Positions 42,983 through 52,454 of a DNA stretch of 61,405 nucleotides are shown in pieces. Positions within the stretch are counted from its first letter, which is position 1. Every line of letters begins with the position of its first letter. This DNA comes from Spirochaetota bacterium (lineage in GTDB: Bacteria; Spirochaetota; Spirochaetia; Treponematales; Treponemataceae), in the NCBI GenBank assembly GCA_023398165.1, contig JAEWSQ010000002.1, positions 1-61,405 of the forward strand. Reading direction: 5' to 3'. The translations under genes and the position numbers were made by a program. Under the pieces are notes generated by a model, which did not search any database, was not told where the DNA came from, and saw only the letters and a program-made list of their open reading frames with translations.

Positions 42983-43663
42983 ATGAAACGATTTTGTGTT
43001 TTCCTTCTCTGTGTATTGCTCTCAGCCTTTCTCGGTGCCCAGCAGCTGAACCTTGGCACCATTAAAGGTATGCACATGTATAATGACCTTGTTGCAAAGG
43101 TTATAAAAGAAGCCGGTTTTGACACTAAAATAACCGTGTATGATCAGCAGCCTCAGCTGATGGAGGCTTATGCAAAAGGTCAGATTGACGGTGCCTTTTT
43201 TCTTGCACAGCCGCTCATTCAGCAGGTTAAAGGTGCATTTATGATTTCCGCAAGACTCTCATCAAGCGACTTTTGCGCGGTGACAACAGACAGTACAATT
43301 AAAATTACAAATCCAGGAGATTTGAAAAAATATACAGTTGGAATTGTAAAAGGACATCCCGGACATACGGCAATAACACGAGGTCTTACTGTTGTGGAAG
43401 CGGCAAATGAGGCCGAACAATTTAAAATGCTTGCTGAAGGCAAATTCCAGGTTGCTATTTCTGTTGTAGATTTGATTGTGCCCATGGCCAAGGCTTCCGG
43501 TATTGCTTCATATGTAACCCATATGCCCCCTCTATTGAGAACTCCGACATTTCTCTCTCTTTCTTCTGCCCACACTGCAAAAAAGGATGCAATAGAAGCG
43601 GCTTTCAAAAAATGGATTGACAACGGACAATGGGAAGCAGAGACTGCTAAACTAAAGAAGTAA
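42983..43663 (+). CDS. Periplasmic solute-binding protein (phosphonate/NMT1-like)
   Basis: 226 aa from the ATG at 42983 (TTGGAGG upstream). Signal peptide KRFCVFLLCVLLSAFLGAQ. The mature part is a single two-lobed binding protein: LNLGTIKGMHMYNDLVAKVIKEAGF, GQIDGAFFLAQPLIQQ, TVGIVKGHPGHTAITRGL. No permease or ATPase gene is nearby, so transport is unlikely to be its only job. Its place straight after a chemoreceptor gene suggests a sensing role. Ligand unknown. Confidence 0.8.
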   Translation: MKRFCVFLLCVLLSAFLGAQQLNLGTIKGMHMYNDLVAKVIKEAGFDTKITVYDQQPQLMEAYAKGQIDGAFFLAQPLIQQVKGAFMISARLSSSDFCAVTTDSTIKITNPGDLKKYTVGIVKGHPGHTAITRGLTVVEAANEAEQFKMLAEGKFQVAISVVDLIVPMAKASGIASYVTHMPPLLRTPTFLSLSSAHTAKKDAIEAAFKKWIDNGQWEAETAKLKK

Positions 43664-43720
43664 GCAGGTGAGTTATTTACGCCGCTGGTAAGAATTAACT
43701 GCCTTAAAAATTTGGAACAG

Positions 43721-43752
43721 TAAATCTAAGATGAGTATTCATCTTAGATTTA
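43721..43752. terminator. Perfect hairpin after the binding-protein gene
   Basis: 14-bp perfect stem TAAATCTAAGATGA / TCATCTTAGATTTA with loop GTAT. No strong T run, so terminator function is likely but not certain. The rest of the 318-bp gap (43664-43981) shows nothing I recognise. Confidence 0.6.
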
Positions 43753-43981
43753 CGGCGTATGATATTTTTATTCAGCTGACGGAACAGCATCTATTCCGTA
43801 TTTTCCCTTTTATGTAATTTCTTTGTTTTTCATAGGATGGCGTGTAAAATTTAAGCTGTAATGGAAAAAATTCCCTAATATATAGCAGACTCTATTTGAC
43901 AAACAAAGTATTTCATTTTACTATTAAGCCCGAAGGCAATGCATAATTTTTTTCCTCTGATTCTATTTCGGGAGCTAAAAA

Positions 43982-44443
43982 ATGATACAAAAAGTTTCTG
44001 TCTTTTTAGTCACTTTCTTTCTCATAGTAAATCTCTTAAGCTGTCTGCCGGATATCTCAAACTCAGAGTATACATTCTTCTCAGCACAAAAAATAATTCC
44101 CGGAACATCATATACTGATGGATATGTCTGCGAAGGTGATGACAGCTGGTTTTATTTTGACGTGCAAAGCGGTATAAAATATGGAGTGTTCATTTCTGAT
44201 AAATTTTTACCAGGATCAGAGTATACAGCCTATACATGTCAGTCATATTATCTTTCGGACGGAGTGACTCCGATTACGGTGAGCGAAAATAATCCGGCTG
44301 TTTTAACAGATTTACACACCGAAAAAGTCTATGTTAAAATTCGGGGATTCTGCAGTTCCTCAGAGGGGACATTCGGAATTAAAGTATCAAAAGAGGAAAT
44401 ACCATCTACAAGCGGAGATGGCAGCAGTTCCCCTAAGCCTTAG
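43982..44443 (+). CDS. Small lipoprotein, unknown
   Basis: 153 aa. Signal with lipobox LLSC at Cys21. The mature part is beta-rich and resembles bacterial pre-peptidase C-terminal (PPC-like) domains: SYTDGYVCEGDDSWFYFDVQ, YLSDGVTPITVSENNPAVL, VYVKIRGFCSSSEGTFGI. The end SSTSGDGSSSPKP-type tail is low complexity. It has three to four cysteines that may pair. The terminator hairpin begins inside its last codons. Confidence 0.7.
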   Translation: MIQKVSVFLVTFFLIVNLLSCLPDISNSEYTFFSAQKIIPGTSYTDGYVCEGDDSWFYFDVQSGIKYGVFISDKFLPGSEYTAYTCQSYYLSDGVTPITVSENNPAVLTDLHTEKVYVKIRGFCSSSEGTFGIKVSKEEIPSTSGDGSSSPKP

Positions 44444-44452
44444 GGGAACTGC
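44424..44452 (+). terminator. Terminator overlapping the lipoprotein stop
   Basis: GCAGTTCCCCTAA-GCC-TTAGGGGAACTGC, 13-bp stem, followed by CTTATTTTT; the TAG stop lies within it. Confidence 0.9.
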
Positions 44453-44516
44453 CTTATTTTTCAAGGCACCGGGTAAACTATATACTGAAAGGGTTAATGC
44501 TTATAAGGATACCTAT

Positions 44517-45131
44517 ATGAAATATTGCGCGCTTACCTTCGATGACGGTCCGAGCGGACTTACCCATCTTGTTCTGGACAGACTTGAAAAATATTCCATA
44601 CCTGCTACTTTTTTTGTTGTGGGCAAATGCATCACTGAAGAGACAAGACCCGTTATGGAACGCATCTGTTCTCTTTCATGTGAATTCGCAAATCACTCAT
44701 GGTCATTTGAACCCATGGATTCCATGACTCCGGAAGAAATGAATCGGTCGCTCAAAAAAACCGATGATAAAATCAGATTTTATACCGGTTCTGCTGCTGT
44801 TTTTTTCCGTCCGCCGAATCTTGCAGTGAGCAAGGTGCTTTATGACAGTGTTACCAAACCCTTTGCGCAGGGAATAACTGCAAATGACTGGATCGGGTGC
44901 AATACGACAGCGGAACAAAGAGCAGACCTTGTTTTAAGCCAGGTCACCGACGGCAGTATTATTCTGCTTCATGACACTCAAATACCGCCCCACCCTACAC
45001 CAGAAGCTCTCGATATATTCATTCCCGAACTTTTAAAAAAGGATTTCTCCTTTGTCACACTCAGCTCCCTCTTTGACCTTAAGGGAATTAATCCTAATTC
45101 TCTTAAAAATGCGATGTGGAGCTGCGTGTAA
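44517..45131 (+). CDS. Polysaccharide deacetylase (CE4/NodB) with altered metal motif
   Basis: 204 aa from the ATG at 44517 (AAGGAT upstream); the longer frame from 44331 overlaps the lipoprotein gene and terminator. NodB motif 1 is TFDDGPS, motif 3 FRPPNLAVSK, motif 4 GITANDWIGC, motif 5 IILLHDTQ. Motif 2 reads NHSWSF, so the second metal His of H-x-x-x-H is replaced by Phe. A subfamily with a similar Trp-containing motif exists, I believe, among clostridial carbohydrate esterases. No signal peptide. It may deacetylate imported xylan or chitin oligosaccharides. Confidence 0.85.
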   Translation: MKYCALTFDDGPSGLTHLVLDRLEKYSIPATFFVVGKCITEETRPVMERICSLSCEFANHSWSFEPMDSMTPEEMNRSLKKTDDKIRFYTGSAAVFFRPPNLAVSKVLYDSVTKPFAQGITANDWIGCNTTAEQRADLVLSQVTDGSIILLHDTQIPPHPTPEALDIFIPELLKKDFSFVTLSSLFDLKGINPNSLKNAMWSCV

Positions 45132-45159
45132 CACGGCTCATACAGCCGGTTCAAATCCA

Positions 45160-47706
45160 TTACTCTTTTACTCTGCACGTAAATTCCATGGTAATAGTTT
45201 TCTCAGGCATCTTATAGCCGAATGTCTTTAAACTTGTCTGCCAAATATTTATGAATGTTATGAGTACATAGGATTTATCAAGATCAACCGAGTAGATTTC
45301 TTTTCCGCTTGACGTCAGATTAACCTGCTTGCCGTCAAAAAAGAGTTTCGCTCCGGTCACTTCAACAAGATCAAATGGAATATCAGTTGATATCATTGCA
45401 ACATTCAAAGCCGATGCCTTAACGGTCTTATCATCAAGGCTGAAATCTGTGCAGGCAACTGTTATTGTCTTCCCGCTTTCAATGTCCCCCCTGGTAAACC
45501 GGGCGTCGGTAATGAGGCCGTTCACATGGCCGTCTGCGCTGACCGCATTTTCAGTATCATATAAACCGTTTTTAAACTGTTCAGTATTACCCCCGTAGCT
45601 CGAATTCCCGTAGGAATTTCTAAACACCCAGCTGTCCGCAGCCTGAATACCGAAAAATGCATGGTATTCTTTACCAGGATCTAAAACCGGTTTTGCTGCA
45701 GGAACAACCTCTTGTGCCGGTTCAGCAGAAGAAGGTAGTGTTTTAAACCGGATATAGACTTCATTGGTCTGTTCATCCAGTTTTATTGCCGGCAGCACAT
45801 CTTTAATATTTCTATGTCCGGAAGAAGGAAAGCCCCGAACCATCTCGGCATCAAATGCCCATTCGTTAATGAACGGCAGATCAAGCTGCCCTTTAGCATT
45901 CACTGCCTCTTTTGCTTCGTTATTCACTAGAGGAAGAATGAGCCCGTTTATGCGGATTTCCTCGAGGCTTATGAGACAGGAAGAGGCATCCGAGGATTCG
46001 GCATGATTTTCCTCTATTTCCTGATCTTTAAGGTACATGGCGGCTATGTTCTCCAATGAAAGCTTCGATGCATTAAACCTTGTTTCATACACCCGCTCAA
46101 CACCGGGTTCAATCATCAGTGTCTGCGATTTTACAGCGCTCCAGCCTGCACCTTCAAACAAGTATACCTTTGCCTGAACCCCCAAGGGGACTGATACAGT
46201 CAGGCTGCAGGACGCCTTCGATCCGTTTGAAAGCGATGCAGTTATGATGCATGTTCCGCCTCCAAGAGGTACAATCTTCCCGTCTTTTACTGCCGCTACA
46301 GTTTCATCGGATGACCGCCAGTATACTATTTCACCGCCTGAGGATCCGGTAATTTCAGTATTGAGCTGTGCGGTTTGAATATTCATCATTGAGAGTGAAT
46401 CAGTGTCGAGAGTTATGGCTGCTTTCGAGTCAGTAACAGGACTTTCATATACGCTTTTAATGGCATCAATAATTCCGCTTTGCGTTACCGAAACTGAACC
46501 TTTTTTTATATTTCCCTGATCATCAGCTTTTACGCCTCTGTTAAAAAGCGCAAAACCGTACTTTCCGTTCCAGCCGTTATCCCAAATTACAGGAATGCAG
46601 CCAGTGCGTTTTGCATTTTCGCAGAGTTTTTGTGCAAAATAAGCACGGTAAACAGAGCTTTCGCTGTCATCTTCAGATTTATCAATGCTTCCCCATTCCC
46701 CGATAACCACCGGGATTCCCTTTGAAGTAAAGGTTTCCTCCAGTTTATTAAACTGTGTTGCCATGGGAGCTTCGTAGCCGTTTGTCTTGTCTTTGCTTGA
46801 AGTAAAAGAGCCCCACTGAGTCGCTACTCCGTTTTCCCCGCCGCAGAATCCCCAGGGTTCATAGTAATGCACCGAAACCATAAGGCGGTCATCAGACGGA
46901 AGTCTGAAATTTCCCGGTGTTCCAAATCCGTTTACCGTTGCATTAATGTCAGTGTTCCAGCCGGGAATTAAAAGCCACCGCCTCTCATTATTGCCGCCTG
47001 TCTCGCGTACCGTTTTAACAAATACTTCATTATATGTATTGATATTTTCATAGGCAAAAGGAACCGGGCCGCTGTAGCTGCCGTTAAAAACCTCATTCAT
47101 AGATTCGAAAATAACTGACTCGTCATAATCCTTAAAAGCAAACGCTATCTGATGCCAGACAGCTTTATACTTCTCAATAATTTTTTCCTGCTGCGTTTCG
47201 GCACAAAGAAGCCAGCTGTTCGGTATTGTATAATATCCGTCTCCGTGCAGATCGATCATGCAGTATAAACCTGCTTTAATGCACATATCAACTATTTCTT
47301 TAATTCGGCTCATCCATGCATCATTAATCTCATAATCGTGTGCATCATCAATATAGGCAAAAAAGGACACCGGAATGCGTACAAACTTGAATCCCGCTTG
47401 TTTGACCTGTCTCAAAAGTTCAAGAGAAACTTTTGTTTCAATATACGCTGTTTCTGACGGATATGTTACAGAAATACCGCTTGCAGCATCTGTTGTAACA
47501 CTCACGCCTTCAAGCTGATTTCCGAGATTCCATCCGGGGGAGAGCACTGAGGCGATCCTGTCAGGAGGAATATCAGTAAAAACCTTTGGATCATTTACCT
47601 CTTGAGAAAACTCGGGACCCTGTTTCGAAATACACGAGCATACCAGCAATAAAGCGGATAGAAAAACTGCCGCTCGCAATACTTTCTGTGATTTTTTTTG
47701 TTTCAT
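45160..47706 (-). CDS. GH5-family endoglucanase-type lipoprotein
   Basis: 848 aa from MKQKKSQK (GGGG before the ATG). Lipobox VCSC at Cys25, so surface-anchored. The GH5 barrel (about 40-430) has LSPGWNLGNQLEG, FVRIPVSFF, MIDLHGDGYY, acid/base E205 in SMNEVF, VSVHYYEPW, and nucleophile E337 in VVIGEWGS. A Big_2-type domain follows (YWRSSDETVAAVKDGKIVPL). The C-terminal ~350 residues are beta-rich and probably two carbohydrate-binding modules. Likely attacks cellulose, glucomannan or xyloglucan outside the cell. Supports a plant-fibre lifestyle. Confidence 0.9.
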   Translation of the reverse strand: MKQKKSQKVLRAAVFLSALLLVCSCISKQGPEFSQEVNDPKVFTDIPPDRIASVLSPGWNLGNQLEGVSVTTDAASGISVTYPSETAYIETKVSLELLRQVKQAGFKFVRIPVSFFAYIDDAHDYEINDAWMSRIKEIVDMCIKAGLYCMIDLHGDGYYTIPNSWLLCAETQQEKIIEKYKAVWHQIAFAFKDYDESVIFESMNEVFNGSYSGPVPFAYENINTYNEVFVKTVRETGGNNERRWLLIPGWNTDINATVNGFGTPGNFRLPSDDRLMVSVHYYEPWGFCGGENGVATQWGSFTSSKDKTNGYEAPMATQFNKLEETFTSKGIPVVIGEWGSIDKSEDDSESSVYRAYFAQKLCENAKRTGCIPVIWDNGWNGKYGFALFNRGVKADDQGNIKKGSVSVTQSGIIDAIKSVYESPVTDSKAAITLDTDSLSMMNIQTAQLNTEITGSSGGEIVYWRSSDETVAAVKDGKIVPLGGGTCIITASLSNGSKASCSLTVSVPLGVQAKVYLFEGAGWSAVKSQTLMIEPGVERVYETRFNASKLSLENIAAMYLKDQEIEENHAESSDASSCLISLEEIRINGLILPLVNNEAKEAVNAKGQLDLPFINEWAFDAEMVRGFPSSGHRNIKDVLPAIKLDEQTNEVYIRFKTLPSSAEPAQEVVPAAKPVLDPGKEYHAFFGIQAADSWVFRNSYGNSSYGGNTEQFKNGLYDTENAVSADGHVNGLITDARFTRGDIESGKTITVACTDFSLDDKTVKASALNVAMISTDIPFDLVEVTGAKLFFDGKQVNLTSSGKEIYSVDLDKSYVLITFINIWQTSLKTFGYKMPEKTITMEFTCRVKE

Positions 47707-47812
47707 TTTTTTCCCCGTCATACAGATAAAAATACTCATCCCCTCATCGTCCATAGTAGAGTGATAGAATGAGAAAAAAAACGGTATTAATTAGAGAAAA
47801 AAACTATAATAA

Positions 47813-49003
47813 CTATACAGAATATGAGCTTATTACCATATTGCGCCCGGATGTTTTTGCTTTATACATCCGTTTATCGGCAAGGGTAATGACAGATTCC
47901 AAAGCGCAAGCCTCATACACGCAGGCGACACCGAAACTTGCGGTCACCATACCAGCATCATCGAAGATGGTAGCATTAAGCTTATCATGCAGTCTCCGCG
48001 CCAGCTGTCCTGCCTGCTCGTGATTTGTTTCCTTGCAGAGAATTAGAAACTCCTCTCCGCCCCATCTTCCTATATTGTCGCAGTAACGAAGCTGACTTTC
48101 CAGAACTGCAGTAAATTTTTTCAGGATGCAGTCGCCTGTCAAGTGGCCGAATGTATCATTCACCTGTTTAAAAAGATCGACATCAAGAATAATTATGGAA
48201 AAGGGACAGCCGTAGCGGTTATAGCGGTTCCATTCTTCAATCAAAAGCTGATCTATTTTTCTGCGGTTAAAAATTCCGGTTAACGGATCATGTTCAGACA
48301 GCACAGTAAGTTTTTCATTAATACTCTGTATTTGATCGTTTTTTTCAAGCAGCGTGGTATTTGCCTTTCTTATTAAAATTTGATTAATAAAATTTTTATA
48401 CGTGTTGCGGTAATGAAGCATAGATACAATCCATGCAATCAGCACATTAGACAGGACATCCCCGATGTATACATACAAACCTGGACTTATATTGTTATGG
48501 TACATGGAAAAAATTGAAGCAATGGCAAAAAGAGCATACATAATTGATGATTCAAGATATGTTAACGAGAAAATCACTGCGATTGCATAATTTACAGCAA
48601 GATACACCGTCGGAAGGCTGAAAGGCTCTTGATTCTGAAGCAGCGTGCGGTATAAGGCAATACACAATCCGGTATAGGCAAAACTATATGAAAAAAAAAC
48701 GGCTGCTTTACTTGTCCTGATGCCTTTTAATTTATAATGAACTATGCTTGTTACCGCATAAAGCATCATTATGCCGGCGCTCACGACATAAATTTTCTGC
48801 TGCATGCTGCTGATCGGTGAAAGAAATAGAGCATACAACAGCTGTTCTACCGTTAAAAATGCGGAAATAAAAAGTGTTCTGAGCGTATTAGTTTTGAAAC
48901 GCTGAAAGGTAAAAAGTTCTTTATCTGAAGCTGATAACAGTATTGAACAAACATTGTCTGATTTCATAGTGAGAGATTTTAATAAAGTCTGAAATCTTCC
49001 CAT
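47813..49003 (-). CDS. Membrane-bound diguanylate cyclase (GGDEF)
   Basis: 396 aa. About six membrane segments in the first ~210 residues (e.g. ISAFLTVEQLLYALFLSPI, IYVVSAGIMMLYAVTSIVHY). A coiled linker (LEKNDQIQSINEKLTVLSEH) leads to the GGDEF domain: DPLTGIFNRRKID, FSIIILDVDLFKQVNDTFGH, and active site RWGGEEFLIL. The RxxD inhibitory site just before (QLRYCDN) is not obvious. It makes cyclic di-GMP, which in spirochaetes affects motility. Divergent from the chemoreceptor at 49199. Confidence 0.92.
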   Translation of the reverse strand: MGRFQTLLKSLTMKSDNVCSILLSASDKELFTFQRFKTNTLRTLFISAFLTVEQLLYALFLSPISSMQQKIYVVSAGIMMLYAVTSIVHYKLKGIRTSKAAVFFSYSFAYTGLCIALYRTLLQNQEPFSLPTVYLAVNYAIAVIFSLTYLESSIMYALFAIASIFSMYHNNISPGLYVYIGDVLSNVLIAWIVSMLHYRNTYKNFINQILIRKANTTLLEKNDQIQSINEKLTVLSEHDPLTGIFNRRKIDQLLIEEWNRYNRYGCPFSIIILDVDLFKQVNDTFGHLTGDCILKKFTAVLESQLRYCDNIGRWGGEEFLILCKETNHEQAGQLARRLHDKLNATIFDDAGMVTASFGVACVYEACALESVITLADKRMYKAKTSGRNMVISSYSV

Positions 49004-49110
49004 ACCCCCCGTCCTTGCACATAGTATAACACAGTTCCGGCAAAAAGACTCGTATAAGAAGTGTTATTAAACGAGCCGGATAATCCCCTCCTTAAAAAAA
49101 GGTATTTTAC

Positions 49111-49139
49111 TTGCACTTTAGAAAATTCAAGCTGATAAT
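49111..49139 (+). promoter_or_regulatory. Promoter of the chemoreceptor gene
   Basis: TTGCAC (49111-49116), 17-nt spacer, GATAAT (49134-49139). Confidence 0.55.
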
Positions 49140-49198
49140 GTACGTATCAATACTATCCGTCTGAATGCAGTACTTATCCTTTAAAAACAGGAGTTTTC

Positions 49199-51088
49199 AT
49201 GAAAAAGGCATTTGAAATTAAGGTTTACATCATTTTCTGGGCAGTGACACTTTCTGCCATTATTCTTGCAACTGTCTACCAGTCAGCCTTCCTGTACCGG
49301 GATTATTCCAGGCTGGTCAGTGCAATACGAATTAAGCTGCCCAGTACTATAATCATCGGAATTTGTGCTCAAATTGTACTTATAAGAATCTGTTCATCAC
49401 TCCGGAAAAACATCGATTCCTTTACCCGGAATGCAGACAAAAACACTGAAGCAGTAAAAATAATTCAAAGGAAAATCTCGGGAATTGAAGCGGTTTTTAT
49501 TACGATAAATTCAGCAGGATTCATTGCAGGACCGATCTTTACACTGGTGTTCTATTATTTAAAGGGGGTGTACTATAAACCGCTTGAAATTTTTTTTCTC
49601 GTAAGCTGTCATGTATTTTTAGGGCTAAGCGCCTGCCTTGTACAGATAAGTCTTCTTCACATGGTCTTCCAAAAAATCCAGGAATCATTGCAGGTATATG
49701 AAATGATCAAAGAGCTGAAAAAAATGCCGATTCTTACATACCGTATAATAACCTTCACCGTTCAGCTCCTGCTGCCTATAATATTACTGGGCGGCTTTAT
49801 TTATGGAATTGTAACCTGCATTAATAATAATACATTGGATCTGCAGACAGATTCCCTAAAGCTGTATAAAGAGTTTTTTCTTCAGCTTGTTATATATGTA
49901 ATCATCATTACCGACATTCACTATGTTCTTGCCCGCGAGGAAAAAAGTAAACTGTATCAGCTTAAAAACAGCCTTAAACAGAATCTTCAAAAAAAAGATT
50001 CCGGAGGCAGCCTCATACGGATTATTTCATATGACGATTATGGAGAAATTGCATCTCTTATTAACACATATACACAAACCCTCGATAATCTCATTTTCAC
50101 ACTCACCTCTGCAGGGAAAACGGTCGGAGAAAGTTCTGCAGAACTTCAAAGTACTGTGTCTGATTCAGAAAAAACACTCGAAACAATGAAGTTCCTCAAT
50201 AAAGAAGTTTTCTCAGTAGTAGAATCTGAAAATACTGCAGTTGAACAGGCGTCTGAAGCTGTACAATTATTTTATGAATCCGTAAAAAGCGTCGATGCTT
50301 CAGTTACTGAGCAGTCGGCCGTTGTGGAAGAAAATTCGGCATCAATTTCACAGCTGGGAGCAAATATTGCGTCTGTTGTTTCTATTGCAGATAAGGCTGC
50401 AAACGAAACCGATGTTCTTCAAAAAACTATATCTGAAGGTTCCAGGTGTTTGGAAGAATCAGTGAGAGCTGTTCAAAAAATGAGGGAATCATCGTCTTCC
50501 GTTGTATCTTCCATAAAGATAATTGAAACAATTGCCGCTCAGACCAACCTGCTTGCCATGAATGCCGCTATAGAAGCAGCACATGCAGGGGAATCAGGAA
50601 AAGGGTTTGCCGTTGTGGCGGGAGAAATAAGAAAACTTGCAGAGCAAAGTACCAAAAGTGTAAAAGAAATATCTGCAGTTTTGATGACAATGGCTGAATC
50701 TATAGAAGTAAGTCATGATTCATCGCATAAAACTGAGGATGTTTTCAAACGCATCAGGGAATCTATTACAACAACAACACAGGTAATTCATGAAGTAAAT
50801 TCGGCTATGAAAGAGCAAAAATATGCCGCCGATGAGATGCAGAGTTCAATGGCTACGCTCATTAAAGCGACACAGAATATAAAAAATCAGATAGAAAATC
50901 AAAGTCTTCACAGCACTAAGATGAACAGCTCATTTGCAATCTTAAAAAATTCAATGATAAACCTGAGAGAAAAAACACTGAAGCAGCAGGAGAAAGATGC
51001 GGTGCTCGAAGAGGCAATGCAGAATCTCCACAGGGTTAACGGCAAAAACAGCGAGGCTGTAAATAACCTGATACAGGCGGTACAGTAG
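49199..51088 (+). CDS. Methyl-accepting chemotaxis protein, multi-span
   Basis: 629 aa. About six membrane segments in the first ~250 residues with little extracytoplasmic loop (IIFWAVTLSAIILATVYQSAF, FITINSAGFIAGPIFTLVFYYL, FFLVSCHVFLGLSACLVQISL, LLLPIILLGGFIYGIV, LVIYVIIITDIHYVLA). A HAMP-like part follows, then the MCP domain with tip NLLAMNAAIEAAHAGESGKGF. Receptors of this kind sense membrane-linked or cytoplasmic signals. It is the intact relative of the broken receptor at 12529. Confidence 0.92.
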   Translation: MKKAFEIKVYIIFWAVTLSAIILATVYQSAFLYRDYSRLVSAIRIKLPSTIIIGICAQIVLIRICSSLRKNIDSFTRNADKNTEAVKIIQRKISGIEAVFITINSAGFIAGPIFTLVFYYLKGVYYKPLEIFFLVSCHVFLGLSACLVQISLLHMVFQKIQESLQVYEMIKELKKMPILTYRIITFTVQLLLPIILLGGFIYGIVTCINNNTLDLQTDSLKLYKEFFLQLVIYVIIITDIHYVLAREEKSKLYQLKNSLKQNLQKKDSGGSLIRIISYDDYGEIASLINTYTQTLDNLIFTLTSAGKTVGESSAELQSTVSDSEKTLETMKFLNKEVFSVVESENTAVEQASEAVQLFYESVKSVDASVTEQSAVVEENSASISQLGANIASVVSIADKAANETDVLQKTISEGSRCLEESVRAVQKMRESSSSVVSSIKIIETIAAQTNLLAMNAAIEAAHAGESGKGFAVVAGEIRKLAEQSTKSVKEISAVLMTMAESIEVSHDSSHKTEDVFKRIRESITTTTQVIHEVNSAMKEQKYAADEMQSSMATLIKATQNIKNQIENQSLHSTKMNSSFAILKNSMINLREKTLKQQEKDAVLEEAMQNLHRVNGKNSEAVNNLIQAVQ

Positions 51089-51103
51089 CGTTTCCAGGCC
51101 GGC

Positions 51104-52450
51104 TTACCCCATCATTCCGCCGGGACCGCCCAGCTGCTGCATAAGTTTTGCCTGCATTCCCTTGTTTTTTGTCATTTTCTTCATGGCAAGGCGAGTCTTC
51201 TCAAACTGCTTAATTAGTTTATTGACTTCAGCTACAGAGGTTCCCGAACCGTGAGCAATTCTTTTTCTTCTGCTCGGCCCGATTATCAAATGGTTTGCCC
51301 TCTCTTTTTTTGTCATAGAAAGAATAATTGCTTCCTGACTTTTCATTCCGCTGGTATCAATATCCTGATCACCTATCTGCCCTGCCAGACCCGGCATCAT
51401 TTCTAGAAGAGACTGCATGGAACCCATTTTCTTAACGCGCTGAAGCTGTTCAAGCATATCCTGAAGAGTAAATTCATTGCTGGCCATCTTTCTCTGAAGC
51501 CGTTCAGCTTCTTGTTCGTCGATGGTCTCCTGGGCTTTTTCAACAAGAGAGACAATATCTCCCATGCCGAGAATGCGGCTTGCAATTCTCTCGGGATGAA
51601 AGGGTTCAAAGTCTTCAATTTTCTCACCGGTACCTATGAAAAGAATCGGTTTTCCGGTAATTGATTTTAATGATAAGGCAGCGCCGCCTCTTGCATCGGA
51701 ATCGAATTTTGTCAGTATAACACCGCTGAGACCGAGACGTTCATCAAATGATTTTGCCACATCCACAGCGCTTTGACCGGTCATTGAATCTGCGACAAGA
51801 ATGAGTTCATCGGGACTGAGGGCTTTTTTAATATCCTCAATCTCATTCATCATGAGCTCATCTACCTGAAGACGGCCGGCGGTATCAACTATGAGTGTGT
51901 CGTATCCGTTTTTACGGGCAAAATCGCGGGCATTTTTTGCAACCCGAACCGCATCTTTGGTATCCTCTTTATACACCGGTACGCCGATTTTCTCACCTAA
52001 AATGCTCAGCTGCTCCACTGCTGCAGGGCGCACAAGATCGCAGGCAGCTAAAACAGGTTTTCTTCCCTGCTTTAAAAGGCGGGAGGCAAGTTTAGCAGCA
52101 CTCGTGGTTTTACCGGAACCCTGAAGACCGAGAAAAAGAATCACTGACTGGGTGTCGGGTCCTTTGAGTTTGAGGTCTTGTTTCTGATCGCCTAAGAGTG
52201 AAACTATTTTATCGTATACGATTTTTATAAACTGCTGGCCGGGATCCACAGACCGGAGAACTTTTTCACCCTTTGCTTCATCTATTGTACTGTTAACAAA
52301 CCTTCGGACAACACGGAGGTTAACATCGGCTTCAAGCAATGCAATTTTTATTTGTTCTACAGCTTCTTCTATATTTTTTTCAGATATCGATGATTTTCCG
52401 GTAATACGTTTAAAAACATCGGAAAAAGTATTTGTTATTTTTTCAAGCAT
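51104..52450 (-). CDS. ffh: Signal recognition particle GTPase
   Basis: 448 aa, normal Ffh length. Binds signal peptides of nascent inner-membrane proteins together with SRP RNA and hands them to FtsY. N-domain helices lead the G-domain with GLQGSGKTTSAAKLA, DTAGRLQVDEL, TKFDSDARGGAALS. The Met-rich M-domain ends in MKKMTKNKGMQAKLMQQLGGPGGMMG-type sequence. Starts 4 nt after gpsA, so the two are co-transcribed. No SRP RNA gene was seen in this window. Confidence 0.96.
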   Translation of the reverse strand: MLEKITNTFSDVFKRITGKSSISEKNIEEAVEQIKIALLEADVNLRVVRRFVNSTIDEAKGEKVLRSVDPGQQFIKIVYDKIVSLLGDQKQDLKLKGPDTQSVILFLGLQGSGKTTSAAKLASRLLKQGRKPVLAACDLVRPAAVEQLSILGEKIGVPVYKEDTKDAVRVAKNARDFARKNGYDTLIVDTAGRLQVDELMMNEIEDIKKALSPDELILVADSMTGQSAVDVAKSFDERLGLSGVILTKFDSDARGGAALSLKSITGKPILFIGTGEKIEDFEPFHPERIASRILGMGDIVSLVEKAQETIDEQEAERLQRKMASNEFTLQDMLEQLQRVKKMGSMQSLLEMMPGLAGQIGDQDIDTSGMKSQEAIILSMTKKERANHLIIGPSRRKRIAHGSGTSVAEVNKLIKQFEKTRLAMKKMTKNKGMQAKLMQQLGGPGGMMG

Positions 52451-52454
52451 AAGA

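Noticed and set aside
43982..45131. Lipoprotein-deacetylase fusion by frameshift
   Set aside because: A complete terminator hairpin with T run lies between them and the deacetylase has its own start and ribosome site.
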